In this document: positions 45,015 through 54,730 of the stretch, one piece after another
Layout: each line of letters starts with the position of its first letter
Position numbering within the stretch: the first letter of the stretch is position 1
NCBI RefSeq assembly: GCF_023520795.1
Contig: NZ_CP046605.1
Span: forward strand, 1,843,438 to 1,907,437
Direction of reading: 5' to 3'
DNA from: Corynebacterium accolens
GTDB taxonomy: Bacteria; Actinomycetota; Actinomycetes; Mycobacteriales; Mycobacteriaceae
DNA: 64,000 bases
Translations under genes and position numbers: made by a program
Notes under the pieces: generated by a model
The model's input: only the letters and a program-made list of their open reading frames with translations
Database searches by the model: none
What the model was told of the DNA's origin: nothing

Positions 45015-46283
45015 TTATGGGCGCACGTGGCCGGTGCCTTGGAGGACCCACTTGGAAGAGGTCAGCTCCGGCAGGGCCATTGGGCCGCGGGCGTGCAGCT
45101 TCTGGGTGGAAATGCCGATCTCTGCACCCATGCCGTAGACCTCACCATCGGTAAAGGCGGTGGAGGCGTTCAACATCACGGCTGCGGCATCAACCTCGTT
45201 GCCGAACTTGACCAATACGTCCGCATCCTGGGCCGCGATGCCCTCGGTGTGGCCGGTGGTAAATTCCGCGATGTGCGCGATGGCGCCGTCAACGCCATCG
45301 ACTACCTTGGCGCAGATATCCATGGACAGCGACTCTTCGCGCCAGTCCTCCTCGGTGGCCTGGACGACGTCCGTGGCGCCGAAGCCCTCGAGCTCGTCTA
45401 CATCACCGTGGACGGTGACGTCTGCATCCTGAAGGGCGCGGACGATGCGCAGCTTGGTGGCATCATCAAGCGCGGCATCGATAAGCACGCACTCCGTAGA
45501 GTTGCAGACCGAGGTGCGGCGGGTCTTGCCGTTGACGACCATATCGATGGCCTTGTCCATGTCGGCCGAAGCGTCGATGTAGAAGTGGCAGTTGCCGGTA
45601 CCGGTCTCAATAGCCGGAACGGTAGCGCCGGTAACCACGGCCTCGATGAGCTTGGCACCACCGCGCGGGATGACCAGATCCACCAGGCCACGGGCGGTAA
45701 TCAAGTCCTGGACGGAATCGTGGGTCTCGCACGGCAGGAGCTGGACTACCTCGCGCGGCAAGTCGAACTCCGCGAGGGTATCCTGCAGGAGCTCCACCAG
45801 CTTGGTATTGGAGTTGCGCGCGGACTTGGAACCGCGCAGCAGCGGCACATTGCCGGACTTCAGCGCCAGGCCAAAGGCATCGACGGTGACGTTCGGGCGG
45901 GCCTCGTAGACCATGCCCATCACGCCGAGCGGGACGCGCACCTGCTTCATCTGGATGCCGTTATCCATGGTGCGGCCCTGCAGGATCTCGCCTACCGGGT
46001 CCTGCAGGCCAGCGACCTGGCGCAGGCCATCGGCAATGCCCTCAACGCGGGCGGCGTCCAAGGTCAGGCGGTCAATCAGGGAATCGGACATGCCGCGCTC
46101 GCGGCCGGCCTCAATATCCTGCTGGTTAGCATCAAGGATGTCATCGGTGTGGGCAATGAGATTTTCGGCTGCGCGCTGCAAGATTTCATTCTTGCGCGGC
46201 GTGGACAGCTGCGCCACGACGGGCGCAACGTCCTTTGCAGCACGGGCTTTGGACAGAACTTCTTCGCGTTCAGTGTTGCTCAT
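45015..46283 (-). CDS. proA: Glutamate-5-semialdehyde dehydrogenase
   Basis: A 422-residue aldehyde-dehydrogenase-fold enzyme that reduces glutamyl-5-phosphate in proline synthesis. The catalytic cysteine is in SVCNSTECVLID. Length is standard. It is separated from proB (51756-52988) by the metal transporter region. An unrelated divergent metal-importer operon starts 225 bp away. Confidence 0.97.
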   Translation of the reverse strand: MSNTEREEVLSKARAAKDVAPVVAQLSTPRKNEILQRAAENLIAHTDDILDANQQDIEAGRERGMSDSLIDRLTLDAARVEGIADGLRQVAGLQDPVGEILQGRTMDNGIQMKQVRVPLGVMGMVYEARPNVTVDAFGLALKSGNVPLLRGSKSARNSNTKLVELLQDTLAEFDLPREVVQLLPCETHDSVQDLITARGLVDLVIPRGGAKLIEAVVTGATVPAIETGTGNCHFYIDASADMDKAIDMVVNGKTRRTSVCNSTECVLIDAALDDATKLRIVRALQDADVTVHGDVDELEGFGATDVVQATEEDWREESLSMDICAKVVDGVDGAIAHIAEFTTGHTEGIAAQDADVLVKFGNEVDAAAVMLNASTAFTDGEVYGMGAEIGISTQKLHARGPMALPELTSSKWVLQGTGHVRP

Positions 46284-46344
46284 GTCATACCAGAGTAACG
46301 TACCCGCCCGAGTTTTTCAGCCGCCCGCCGTATACCTCACGCTT

Positions 46345-46359
46345 TGCCTAAATTAGGCA
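46345..46359. promoter_or_regulatory. Palindrome TGCCTA-AAT-TAGGCA
   Basis: A perfect 6-bp inverted repeat in the gap between the proA start and the metal-importer start. Its symmetry suggests a repressor site; it is not the MntR-type sequence found 73 bp further on. Confidence 0.4.
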
Positions 46360-46431
46360 GGCCACGCAGAGAAAACCACCCCCTCTACCCGCACCCGAGA
46401 GTGCGGTAAAGCTCACAACTGCAAATCCAAT

Positions 46432-46449
46432 TGTTCAATTCCTTGAAAT
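46432..46449. promoter_or_regulatory. MntR-type operator before the metal-importer operon
   Basis: TGTTCAATTCCTTGAAAT matches 14 of 18 positions of the palindrome TGTTCAATGCGTTGAACA that I recall for C. glutamicum MntR, with the same arm spacing. It overlaps a -35-like TTGAAA. Repression by the linked regulator in high manganese is expected. Confidence 0.65.
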
Positions 46450-46508
46450 AGTTACTTGGGTATGTTTATTCTTTGCTTGATAGGTTTCACTGCAAAAAAG
46501 GAGCACTC

Positions 46509-47588
46509 ATGAAAAAGAACGTGGCCAAGCTGGGCCTGATGCTGACCCTGAGCGGGGTCGCCCTCGCCGCCTGCAGCACGAATGACGGCGGCAACGGTTC
46601 CGACGCGGGCTCCGGTTCGGGCGACGATCAGACCATCAAGGCCGTTGCCACCACCACGCAGATCTGCGATTACCTCACCCAGATTGCCCAGGGTGGCATG
46701 ACGCTGCACAAGGTGGATTCCAGCGGCAAGGAAACCACCGAGGGCGATGGCGAGACCACGCTCGATCTCACCTGCCTGTTGGCACCGAATGCCAGCGCTC
46801 ACGAGCACGAGATGACCCCGCAGCAGATGAGTGCCATGGCGGATGCGGACTTCCTCTTTAAAAACGGCGTCGACCTCGAGCACTTCCTCGATAACGCCGT
46901 AGAGTCCTCCGGTTTTGACGGCGAGACCATCGTCACCGCCGGCGATGACAACTCCAAGCACAAGGTAGACCTGCGCGAGTGGCCGTTCCCCGGCGAGGAC
47001 GGCGAGGAACCAGAATTCACCCACGATCCGCACGTGTGGACCTCCCCCAAGAACGCCAAGATCCAGGTAGAAAACATCGTGGATGCCTTGGCCGATAAGG
47101 AGCCATCCGTGAAGGAAGTCGGCGAAAAGTACACCAAGCAGCTCGACGAGCTGGATAAGTGGGTCACCGAGTCCCTAGAGACCGTCCCTGAGCAGGATCG
47201 CGCGCTGTTTACCTCGCACGATGCCTTTGGCTACTTCTCCAACGACTATGACGTGAAGTTCATCGGCTCCGCGCTCACGGACTTCAATAACCAGCAGGAC
47301 GCCACCTCCTCGCACATCGAGGATGCCGCCAAGGAGGTCCGCGATTCCGGCGCCAAGGCCATCTTCGCGGAAAACTCCAATAACTCTAAGTCCATCGAGG
47401 CCATCGCCCGCGCCGCAGGCGTCAAGGCCATTATGGATGATGACGCCCTGTACGGCGACTCCTTGGGCGTGCCGAATAGCGACGGCGCCACCTACATCGG
47501 CTCCATCATCCACAACGTCACCACCCTGGTAGAAGCCTGGGACGGTGAAGCAGCCGATCTGCCCGAAAGCCTGGATAACGCACGATGA
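46509..47588 (+). CDS. mntA: Manganese/zinc ABC transporter substrate-binding lipoprotein
   Basis: A 359-residue cluster A-I binding protein. The signal peptide ends in lipobox LAAC (cysteine about residue 23). Metal ligands expected in the family are visible: His in ASAHEHEMTP, HDPHVWTSP, FTSHDAFGYF, and an aspartate in DDDALYGDSLG. AAGGAG at 46498-46503 lies 5 nt before ATG 46509. Mn rather than Zn is preferred because an MntR-type box precedes the operon. First gene of four. Confidence 0.92.
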   Translation: MKKNVAKLGLMLTLSGVALAACSTNDGGNGSDAGSGSGDDQTIKAVATTTQICDYLTQIAQGGMTLHKVDSSGKETTEGDGETTLDLTCLLAPNASAHEHEMTPQQMSAMADADFLFKNGVDLEHFLDNAVESSGFDGETIVTAGDDNSKHKVDLREWPFPGEDGEEPEFTHDPHVWTSPKNAKIQVENIVDALADKEPSVKEVGEKYTKQLDELDKWVTESLETVPEQDRALFTSHDAFGYFSNDYDVKFIGSALTDFNNQQDATSSHIEDAAKEVRDSGAKAIFAENSNNSKSIEAIARAAGVKAIMDDDALYGDSLGVPNSDGATYIGSIIHNVTTLVEAWDGEAADLPESLDNAR

Positions 47589-48283
47589 GTACACCGCTTC
47601 TAAAGCTTTCCCATGCCTCCTGTGGCTATGGCACCACCACCATCGTGGACGATGTCTCCTTGACCATCCACGAAGGTGAGGCCATCGCGCTGCTGGGGGC
47701 TAATGGCGCTGGTAAATCCACGCTTTTAAAGGCCATCGCGGGCCTTGCTACGCTGCGCGGCGAGCATCAGCGCACGGCGACGCTGGGGTATGTTCCCCAG
47801 CACCACACCTGCGATCCCACCTTTCCCGTCACCGCCGGCCGGGTCGTGGAAATGGGCCTGCTCAATAAGGCCTCGTGGTGGGAGCGCATGGGCAGCATGC
47901 GCCGCCTGCGCCCGCAGATCGACCAAGCGCTAGAGCTCGTCGGCATGGCGGATAAGGCGAAGACCCGCTGGGATAAGCTATCGGGTGGGCAGCGCCAGCG
48001 CATCTTTATCGCCCGCGCACTCGCTGCCCACCCGGACCTGGTGCTCATGGACGAGCCCTTCAATGGCCTGGACCAAGATAGCAGGCAGGTGCTTTTAGGG
48101 ATCATCGCCAAGCTCAAGGAAAGCGGGGTTGCCCTGCTCATTTCCACCCACGATCCCATTTTGGCGCAGCGCGCCTGCGATGCCGGAATGCTCATCGTGG
48201 ACGGCCACAGCGAGGTCCTTGATACCGAGGATGCAGTCGAGCGCTACCTGGAGGCCACGTCGGTATTGCAGGGGGACATGTGA
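47585..48283 (+). CDS. mntB: Metal ABC transporter ATP-binding protein
   Basis: A 232-residue ATPase. Walker A LLGANGAGKST (residues about 33-43), signature LSGGQRQRIF near 133, Walker B LVLMDEPFNGLD near 154. The ATG overlaps the binding-protein stop by 4 nt. It energises the two permeases that follow. Confidence 0.95.
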   Translation: MSTPLLKLSHASCGYGTTTIVDDVSLTIHEGEAIALLGANGAGKSTLLKAIAGLATLRGEHQRTATLGYVPQHHTCDPTFPVTAGRVVEMGLLNKASWWERMGSMRRLRPQIDQALELVGMADKAKTRWDKLSGGQRQRIFIARALAAHPDLVLMDEPFNGLDQDSRQVLLGIIAKLKESGVALLISTHDPILAQRACDAGMLIVDGHSEVLDTEDAVERYLEATSVLQGDM

Positions 48284-49104
48284 CGCTTCTGCTTACTGCT
48301 CCCTATATGCAGCGCGCCGCCCTGTTCTTGTTGTGCGTGGCCTTGACCGGCGCAGTGGTCAGCGTGATGGTTAACCTGCGCCGCATGGAATTTAGCGTCG
48401 AGGCGCTGGTCCACTCGGTATTCCCGGGCATCGTCATCGGCCTGGCCGTGGCGGGCTTTCCCGGCATCTTGCCCGGTGCCGCCGTCGCCGCGGGTGTCGC
48501 CGTGCTCATTTTGGCGCGCCTGAATTCCGGCAGCGATGGCCACGATCATGAATCCGGTACCGCGGTGGTACTGACCTTGATGTATGGCATCGGCGTGGTC
48601 ATCAGCCTCGCCGTGGGGGATCGCTCCGGCCAGCTGGAGGCCCTTATGTTTGGCCGCTTGCTCGATATCACCACTGACCGCATGATCCCCTCGATCATCT
48701 TGTGCGTGGTTGCCGCCCTGCTCATCCTGGCCACCTGGCGCTCGCAAGTAGCCGTCGCCTTTGACCGCGAATCCGCGCGCGCCACCGGCATCCGCGTGGG
48801 GGTAATCGATGTCACTGCCAACGTAGCGGTGGGCCTAATCGTAGTCGCCGCGAGCTCCGCCATTGGTGTATTGCTCGTTCTGGGTTTCGTGGTGGTACCT
48901 GGCCTGGTCGGGCGCGTCCTGGCTAGCACCCCACTGCAGATGCTCCTGTGGGCGCTGGTGGGCGCGGTAGTCGCCGTATGCGTGGGCCTGTGGCTCATGC
49001 TTTCGGTGACCTCCCACCAGATTTCCCCGCAGGCCATCGTCGCGCTGTCGCTGTCCCTGACCGTTCCGCTCGCACTTTTAGGCAGGCGCATATGGGTGTC
49101 TTAA
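48280..49104 (+). CDS. mntC: Metal ABC transporter permease (first)
   Basis: A 274-residue permease of the ABC-3 family with about eight spans. LRRMEFSVEALVHSVFPGI and RATGIRVGVID are conserved blocks. It carries a short histidine-containing cytosolic loop (DGHDHESG) that may sense metal. It overlaps the ATPase gene by 4 nt and the next permease by 13 nt. Confidence 0.92.
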   Translation: MTLLLTAPYMQRAALFLLCVALTGAVVSVMVNLRRMEFSVEALVHSVFPGIVIGLAVAGFPGILPGAAVAAGVAVLILARLNSGSDGHDHESGTAVVLTLMYGIGVVISLAVGDRSGQLEALMFGRLLDITTDRMIPSIILCVVAALLILATWRSQVAVAFDRESARATGIRVGVIDVTANVAVGLIVVAASSAIGVLLVLGFVVVPGLVGRVLASTPLQMLLWALVGAVVAVCVGLWLMLSVTSHQISPQAIVALSLSLTVPLALLGRRIWVS

Positions 49105-49889
49105 CATTGCCATTCCTCGAGGCCATCGCGGTGGGCTGCCTCTCCGGGCTGGTGGGCACGCTCATGGTGCTGGGCAACCGCGTCTTTTTTGCTGAGAGCC
49201 TCTCCCACGGCACCTTTCCCGGCGCAGTCCTCGGCGTCGTCGTGGCCAATGCGCTGGGCGCCAACTTGAGCGATGGACTCATGCTCGGCTCCGTGGCGGT
49301 CTGCATTCCGCTGGCGGTTTTCATGCATTACCTGGGCAAGGTGCACGGCGTATCCTCCACCGCCGCGGCGGGCACCACGCTCACCCTAGGCTTTGCGCTG
49401 GGCATCTTGCTGCTGCGCTGGTTCCAGCCGCTGCCGCTGCACGTCGATAGCTTCCTGGTGGGCTCGCTCACCACGGTCAACCACCGCGATGTCGCCGTCG
49501 CGGCCGGCTTGGTCATTATCTGCCTGCTGGCGGTACTAGCCTGCCGGCGCCGCCTCTTCCAGGCGTATTTCGACCCCACCACGTCCCCGCATAGCGGGCT
49601 TTACGATGCCCTGACGCTCGGCCTTATCTGCTTGACGATGGCCGCCGTCATCCCCGCCGTCGGCACCATCTTGTCCATCGCCTTGCTCGTGGCCCCGGCC
49701 GCGGGTCTGCGCCCGTGGGTATCGCGCCCGGAGGCGCTGCTTATCGGGGCGGGCATCATTGGCATCACCATCGCGGTTGCCGGGCTTTTTATCGCCGCAC
49801 ACTTGAGCCTTTCGGCCGGCGGCACCATCGCCATTGTGGCCGGCGTGTTCTACCTAGCCAGCATGACGGCCTATAAGGCGGTCTCCTAA
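49092..49889 (+). CDS. mntD: Metal ABC transporter permease (second)
   Basis: A 265-residue ABC-3 permease with about eight spans; FFAESLSHGTFPGAVLG is the conserved loop. ATG 49092 (MGVLTLPFLE) lies inside the preceding permease end; the longer open frame from 48948 overlaps it and is not used. A heterodimer of this and the first permease is typical of Mn/Zn importers. Confidence 0.92.
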   Translation: MGVLTLPFLEAIAVGCLSGLVGTLMVLGNRVFFAESLSHGTFPGAVLGVVVANALGANLSDGLMLGSVAVCIPLAVFMHYLGKVHGVSSTAAAGTTLTLGFALGILLLRWFQPLPLHVDSFLVGSLTTVNHRDVAVAAGLVIICLLAVLACRRRLFQAYFDPTTSPHSGLYDALTLGLICLTMAAVIPAVGTILSIALLVAPAAGLRPWVSRPEALLIGAGIIGITIAVAGLFIAAHLSLSAGGTIAIVAGVFYLASMTAYKAVS

Positions 49890-49893
49890 CGTG

Positions 49894-49955
49894 CGGCGCA
49901 GCATGGCGCTGCATGGCACCGCACGCTGCCGCGCGGCAACACAGCGCTGCGCCGC
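49894..49955. terminator. Long G+C-rich inverted repeat between convergent mntD and mntR
   Basis: GCGGCGCAGC at 49894-49903 pairs with GCTGCGCCGC at 49946-49955. The 42-nt inner part pairs further. GTTATTTAG follows on the plus strand. It probably acts as a two-way terminator. Confidence 0.55.
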
Positions 49956-49956
49956 G

Positions 49957-50646
49957 TTATTTAGTCGAGGCGAGGCGGACTGTGATCTCGCGGGCGGCCA
50001 CCTCCGCTAGCGACATCTCGCCGCCTTGGGTCTGCACCGTCAATAAGCCGGCCACGCTATCGCTTACGCGCAGCTCGTTGCCCAGCTCTACCCCAAAGCG
50101 GTCGAGGTAGCGCAGCAGGCCTGGATCCTCATCGCAAACGCGCTCCACGGTCACGGGCGCATCGAGCGGTGCGCTGGCGAGCGTGAGCGTGCCAAGATCC
50201 TCGATCCCCCCGCCGACATCGGGAATGGGATCGCCGTGTGGATCGCGGTCGGGGGATCCCAGCAGCGCATCGATGCGGCCGATAAAGCGATCGGAGCAGG
50301 CGTGCTCGAGGCGATCAGCGTCCTCGTGCACCTCGTCCCAGGAATAGTCCAGGGTCTCTACCAAGAAGGTTTCTAATAGGCGGTGGCGGCGCACCATCTG
50401 CATCGCCAGCTTACGGCCCGCAGGGCTCAATGAGACGCCCTGATAGCGCTCGTGTTCCACGAGCCCTTGGGCCGCGAGCTTTTTAATCGCCTCGGAGGCG
50501 GTAGGCACCTTTTGCTCCAGGCGCCCTGCCACATCCTTCAGCGCTACCGGGGTGCCACCGGAGTGTTCCGATAAGTCCCACAGAACCTTGAGGTAATCCT
50601 GGCTGCGGGTAGGCAGTTCTTCTAGGTGCATATCCACCATCTTCAT
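49957..50646 (-). CDS. mntR: DtxR/MntR-family metal-dependent repressor
   Basis: A 229-residue regulator. The N-terminal winged helix (residues about 10-70, TASEAIKKLAAQGLVEHERY) is followed by the metal-binding/dimerisation domain (MVRRHRLLETFLVETL...DADRLEHACSD) and a C-terminal FeoA/SH3-like domain (LGNELRVSDSVAG). Length fits DtxR-type proteins with three domains. An 18-bp MntR-type palindrome lies 44 bp upstream of the start, so autoregulation is likely. A start at ATG 50631 is an alternative. Confidence 0.92.
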   Translation of the reverse strand: MKMVDMHLEELPTRSQDYLKVLWDLSEHSGGTPVALKDVAGRLEQKVPTASEAIKKLAAQGLVEHERYQGVSLSPAGRKLAMQMVRRHRLLETFLVETLDYSWDEVHEDADRLEHACSDRFIGRIDALLGSPDRDPHGDPIPDVGGGIEDLGTLTLASAPLDAPVTVERVCDEDPGLLRYLDRFGVELGNELRVSDSVAGLLTVQTQGGEMSLAEVAAREITVRLASTK

Positions 50647-50689
50647 AATCGTGCTTGCGTCGTCCTTGGATAAGTGTTAGTTTAGCAGT

Positions 50690-50707
50690 AGTTCAACGAG
50701 TTGAACT
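50690..50707. promoter_or_regulatory. MntR-type operator upstream of mntR
   Basis: AGTTCAACGAGTTGAACT has perfect 7-bp arms around 4 nt and matches the remembered C. glutamicum MntR motif in arms and spacing. It would mediate autoregulation. Confidence 0.7.
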
Positions 50708-50802
50708 TTTATTTTCACTTGCCACGGGCAGTGGGCGGTACGTCCTTTCTTCGGTACACACACGACGCACCCAGCCATCGCTGTCCGTGGCTTTTGATCT
50801 TT

Positions 50803-51732
50803 CTAGTATCCCGCCTCCGGATCCACCTGGGTGGGCATGGGCTCGCCCTTCTCCCACGCGGCGGCATTCGCATTGAAAATATCGCCCATGTGGTACTGCG
50901 CCACGTGCTTTGTCGCCCCGATGTGCGGGGTCATGGTGCAATTGGGCAGGGAGAGCAGCGGGTGGTCATCGGGAAGCGGCTCTGGGTCCACGACCTCCAA
51001 GCCCGCACCTGCAATCTCGCCCTCGCGCAGGGCATCCACCAAGTCATCAGTAACCACGGTGCTGCCACGCCCGACGTTGATAAACAGAGCGGACGACTTC
51101 ATGGCGCGGAACTTTCCGGCATCGATTAGCCCCTCCGTTTCCTGCGTGGCGGGCAGGATGCAGAAAATGACATCGGCCTCGCCCCACACGTGTGCGGCAT
51201 CAGCCATGGCCACTACCTCGTCCGCACCCTCCACTGGACGGCCGGAGCGATTCACGGCGGTAATGTGCACCCCAAAGGGCTTGAGCAGGGTAATGAGCTG
51301 CTTGCCGATGCCCCCAGCACCCAAAATCGCCACCTTTTTCGGCCCCTGCTGGTCATAAATCCACTCCTGTGCCTCATCCAGCTCCTTGGCCACCGACCAC
51401 GTGCCGGCCTGCGCAAAGGCCTTGTGCTGGTGCGCCTGGGAGAGCAGCAGGCCCAGGGCGCATTCGGCCACAGGCTTAGCAAAGGCGCCGGCGGAATTGC
51501 ACCACGGCAATCCCTCAGGGGTAATCAATCCGGCATCGATGAGTTGGTTGACGCCGGTAAAACAATGCTGCACCCAGCCGATATTGTCCGGCATCTCTGG
51601 GATGCGGCGCGGGCTGGGTGTGGTATTGACATAGACCTCTGCGTCTTCGAGGTTCTCTACGCGCTCGTGGCCGGCAGCGCTCAAATCATCGACCGTCGGC
51701 TGCCAGGTTTCTGGTCCCATAAAATACTTCAT
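50803..51732 (-). CDS. D-isomer-specific 2-hydroxyacid dehydrogenase
   Basis: A 309-residue NAD(P)-dependent dehydrogenase. The Rossmann motif LGAGGIGKQL is near residue 137. Active-site arginine is in INVGRGSTV and the histidine in TPHIGATKHV. Substrate is unknown (lactate-, hydroxypyruvate- or phosphoglycerate-like). It lies 23 bp after proB and is probably in the same transcript. Confidence 0.92.
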   Translation of the reverse strand: MKYFMGPETWQPTVDDLSAAGHERVENLEDAEVYVNTTPSPRRIPEMPDNIGWVQHCFTGVNQLIDAGLITPEGLPWCNSAGAFAKPVAECALGLLLSQAHQHKAFAQAGTWSVAKELDEAQEWIYDQQGPKKVAILGAGGIGKQLITLLKPFGVHITAVNRSGRPVEGADEVVAMADAAHVWGEADVIFCILPATQETEGLIDAGKFRAMKSSALFINVGRGSTVVTDDLVDALREGEIAGAGLEVVDPEPLPDDHPLLSLPNCTMTPHIGATKHVAQYHMGDIFNANAAAWEKGEPMPTQVDPEAGY

Positions 51733-51755
51733 GGGAACCAGCGTACGGCACGCGG

Positions 51756-52988
51756 CTAGATGCGCGAGGCGAAGTTAGACAGGTAATCCGCGTGCACGAC
51801 CGAGCGGCGCTTATCTTCTGGCAGCTCGCTCATCTGCATGCCCTTGATGGCGTTCAATTCCTCAGAATCGAAGCGGACCTCGCCGCGGCCGATAACCTCG
51901 CCCTTCGGGCCCAAGATATCGATGATTTCGCCCTTGTTGAATTCACCGCGGACATCGGTAATACCCACCGCGAGCAAGGAGGTGCCGCCCTTGGTCACTG
52001 CTTCCTTGGCGCCCTCGTCCAAGCGGACGGCTCCGCCGGTATCGGCGCAGTAGAGTGCCCAGAACTTCCAGGCCGAAAGCTGGCGTTCCTCGCGGGTGTG
52101 GAAGACGGTGCCCACGGAGGCATCGGAAAGCGCGGGCCCAATATTATCGGTAGAGGTGAGCAGCACTGGAATGCCGCCGCGGGTAGCCAGGCGGGCGGCG
52201 GAGACCTTCGTGGCCATGCCGCCGGTGCCGACCTTGCCGCCATCGCCGGCAACAACGCCCTTGAGATCCTTACCGGTGCGCACCTCATCGATGAACTTCG
52301 CATCCGGCTCGGCCGGGTTCTTGTCATAGAGGCCATCGACGTCAGAGAACAAGAAGAGCGCGTCCGCGCCCACCAAGTTGGCGACCAAGGCCGACAGGCG
52401 GTCGTTATCGCCAAAGTGCATCTCAGAGGTAGCCACGGCGTCGTTTTCGTTCACGATGGGAATGGTGCGCAGCTGGCGCAGGCGATCAATGGTGCGCTGC
52501 GCGTTGCGGGCGCGGTCGCGGTGCCCGGCATCGGAAGCCGTGAGCAGCACCTGACCGATGGTGCGCTGGTAACGCGCAAAGGAGCGGCCCCACTCATAGG
52601 CCAGGTGCACCTGGCCCACAGACGCCGAGGCCTGCTTGGTAGCCAGGTCGGTGGGGCGCTGGTGCAGGCCGAGCGGGCCCATGCCGGCGGCAACCGCACC
52701 GGAGGAAACGATGATGACATCGGAGCGCCCCATGCGCGCGTGGACGGCATCCACGATGTGATCGATCTTTTCCTGCGAGACGCGGAAGTTATCATCCGTG
52801 AGCGACGAGGAACCAATCTTGACAACGACGCGCTTGGCCTCAGCGATGGAGTTGCGCAATTCGGATTCAAACCCGGAGGCTATCGGGTTTTCATCAAGGG
52901 CTTCAGGGAACGGGGTATCAGCGGTAGGGCCATCAAAAGGCTCTACGGGGAGCGGAAGAATGGGCTCTTTCTGTTGATCAGAAGACAT
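51756..52988 (-). CDS. proB: Glutamate 5-kinase with PUA domain
   Basis: A 410-residue enzyme that phosphorylates glutamate, the first step of proline synthesis. [14 protein letters not shown] marks the kinase start (about residue 52) and a PUA domain ends the chain ([19 protein letters not shown]). About 45 residues precede the kinase fold compared with standard ProB; that part is acidic and proline-rich. A shorter start is possible but no ribosome site marks one. It lies 137 bp after obgE. Confidence 0.94.
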   Translation of the reverse strand: MSSDQQKEPILPLPVEPFDGPTADTPFPEALDENPIASGFESELRNSIAEAKRVVVKIGSSSLTDDNFRVSQEKIDHIVDAVHARMGRSDVIIVSSGAVAAGMGPLGLHQRPTDLATKQASASVGQVHLAYEWGRSFARYQRTIGQVLLTASDAGHRDRARNAQRTIDRLRQLRTIPIVNENDAVATSEMHFGDNDRLSALVANLVGADALFLFSDVDGLYDKNPAEPDAKFIDEVRTGKDLKGVVAGDGGKVGTGGMATKVSAARLATRGGIPVLLTSTDNIGPALSDASVGTVFHTREERQLSAWKFWALYCADTGGAVRLDEGAKEAVTKGGTSLLAVGITDVRGEFNKGEIIDILGPKGEVIGRGEVRFDSEELNAIKGMQMSELPEDKRRSVVHADYLSNFASRI

Positions 52989-53125
52989 AACTCAATAGTG
53001 TACAAAGCTTCCGGCACGAGTCCCCTTCATTGGGGCGTATTTCCCCCATGTGCGCAGCACATTATGCCCGGGGTGGGGGCACTCGCCCCAGCGGACGAGG
53101 CCCCACTTCCCCACTCGCGCGGTGG

Positions 53126-54658
53126 CTAACCCTGCCAGCGGTCGCGGTTGGCGCCCTCGCGGGTGACCTCTTCCTCGTCTCCGTAGTCGAATTCATCGAC
53201 CAAGCCACGCCGGGCCTGGGAGGCGCGCTTGCGCTCCGCCGCGGAGACGCGGTTGGTGCCCTTCAGGCGGGCATCCTCGCCGCGGCTGGCCATGGTGGGA
53301 TCGCCGCCGGTCATCGGCTCCCACTCGAAGGTAATCCCGCCAATGGTCACGGGGCAGCCTTCCACCGCGCCTTGCTTGTGCAGCTCGTCTTCCACGCCGG
53401 CCTTGGCCAGGCGGTCCGCCAGGTAGCCCACGGCTTCATCGTTTTCAAAGTCGGTCTGGGTAATCCAGCGTTCGATCTTTTCGCCTTCCACGATGAATCC
53501 GCCCTGCACCTCTGGATCCGGGCGCACATTAAAGTCCGCGAAGCTGCCGGTGTTTTTCTTATGCGCCTGGGCCTTGGGGTGAATCACGGTATGGGAAGCA
53601 TCCCGCTTGGGCTTGGGCTGTGCCTTGTGGTGCTCGGTGACCATTTCCATAAGCTTGAATTTCAGCGGATCCAAGCCCTTGCGCGCCGCCGCAGAGATGA
53701 TAAACACCGGCCAGCCAAACTTTTCCTTGAGGTCATCCTTGACGAACTCCGCCAGTTCTTCCGCCTCCGGGACATCCGCCTTATTCAGGATGATGACGCG
53801 CGGGCGCTCGCGCAGATCCCCCAAGCCGGTATCGCTTTCTAGCGCCTCCTGATATTTAGCCAGCTCATTTTCCAGCGCCTCAATATCGGATTCCGGATCG
53901 CGGCCCGGCTCGATGGACGCGGTATCAACCACGTGGGCTAGCACCGCCGTGCGCTCGATGTGGCGCAGGAAGTCCAGCCCCAAGCCCTTGCCATCGGCAG
54001 CGCCAGGGATAAGGCCGGGGACATCGGCAATGGTAAAGGAGCTATCGCCCATATCCACCACGCCCAAATTAGGCTGCAGGGTGGTAAACGGGTAATCACC
54101 GATCTTCGGCTTGGCAGCAGAGAGCACCGAAATCAACGAGGACTTGCCCGCCGAAGGGAATCCGACGAGCCCCACATCCGCCATGGATTTCAGCTCGAGT
54201 ACCAAATCATGGGCCTGCCCCGGCTCGCCCTGCAGTGCAAAGCCCGGCGCCTTGCGGTTCTTGGACGCCAGCGCCGCGTTGCCCAGGCCACCGAAACCGC
54301 CCTCAGCCGCGACGAAGCGCGTGCCCGGCACGGTAAGATCCGCTAGGGTCTCGCCCTTTTCCGTGCGCACGACCGTACCCGCGGGAACCTCCAAAATCAG
54401 GTCCTCACCGCGCGCGCCATTGCGCATATCGCCGGCGCCGTTGCCGCCACGCTCGGCCTTAATATGCGGCCGGTAGTGGAAATCCATCAAGGTATGGATC
54501 TGCTCCGAGACCTCCAAGATGATGTCGCCACCGTGGCCGCCATTGCCGCCATCCGGTCCACCCAGAGGCTTGAATTTCTCACGGTGGACAGACACGCAGC
54601 CATGCCCACCGTCGCCAGCCTGCAAGTGCAAGACGACGCGGTCAATAAAACGTGCCAT
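53126..54658 (-). CDS. obgE: Obg-family GTPase
   Basis: A 510-residue ribosome-associated GTPase. The glycine-rich Obg fold is at residues 1-158 ([15 protein letters not shown]). G1 is GFPSAGKSS near 166, G3 DVPGL, G4 LNKAD, then the OCT domain (residues about 370-440) and an extra 70-residue basic tail. ATG 54658 is chosen because AAGGG lies 8 nt upstream. Normally obgE follows rpmA directly; here a 3-kb module separates them. Confidence 0.95.
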   Translation of the reverse strand: MARFIDRVVLHLQAGDGGHGCVSVHREKFKPLGGPDGGNGGHGGDIILEVSEQIHTLMDFHYRPHIKAERGGNGAGDMRNGARGEDLILEVPAGTVVRTEKGETLADLTVPGTRFVAAEGGFGGLGNAALASKNRKAPGFALQGEPGQAHDLVLELKSMADVGLVGFPSAGKSSLISVLSAAKPKIGDYPFTTLQPNLGVVDMGDSSFTIADVPGLIPGAADGKGLGLDFLRHIERTAVLAHVVDTASIEPGRDPESDIEALENELAKYQEALESDTGLGDLRERPRVIILNKADVPEAEELAEFVKDDLKEKFGWPVFIISAAARKGLDPLKFKLMEMVTEHHKAQPKPKRDASHTVIHPKAQAHKKNTGSFADFNVRPDPEVQGGFIVEGEKIERWITQTDFENDEAVGYLADRLAKAGVEDELHKQGAVEGCPVTIGGITFEWEPMTGGDPTMASRGEDARLKGTNRVSAAERKRASQARRGLVDEFDYGDEEEVTREGANRDRWQG

Positions 54659-54730
54659 GGTCAAACCCTTCGTTCGCGCAAACTTTCTCTGCGCCAGTGT
54701 AGTGCGTATCTAAGCCTGGACTCCAACCCA

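Noticed and set aside
44928-46298. 456-codon open frame antisense to proA
   Set aside because: Complement of proA; composition and lack of signals mark it as a shadow.
46509-49889. Assigning the metal importer to zinc (ZnuABC)
   Set aside because: The binding protein alone does not discriminate Zn from Mn; the MntR-type boxes and linked repressor favour Mn.
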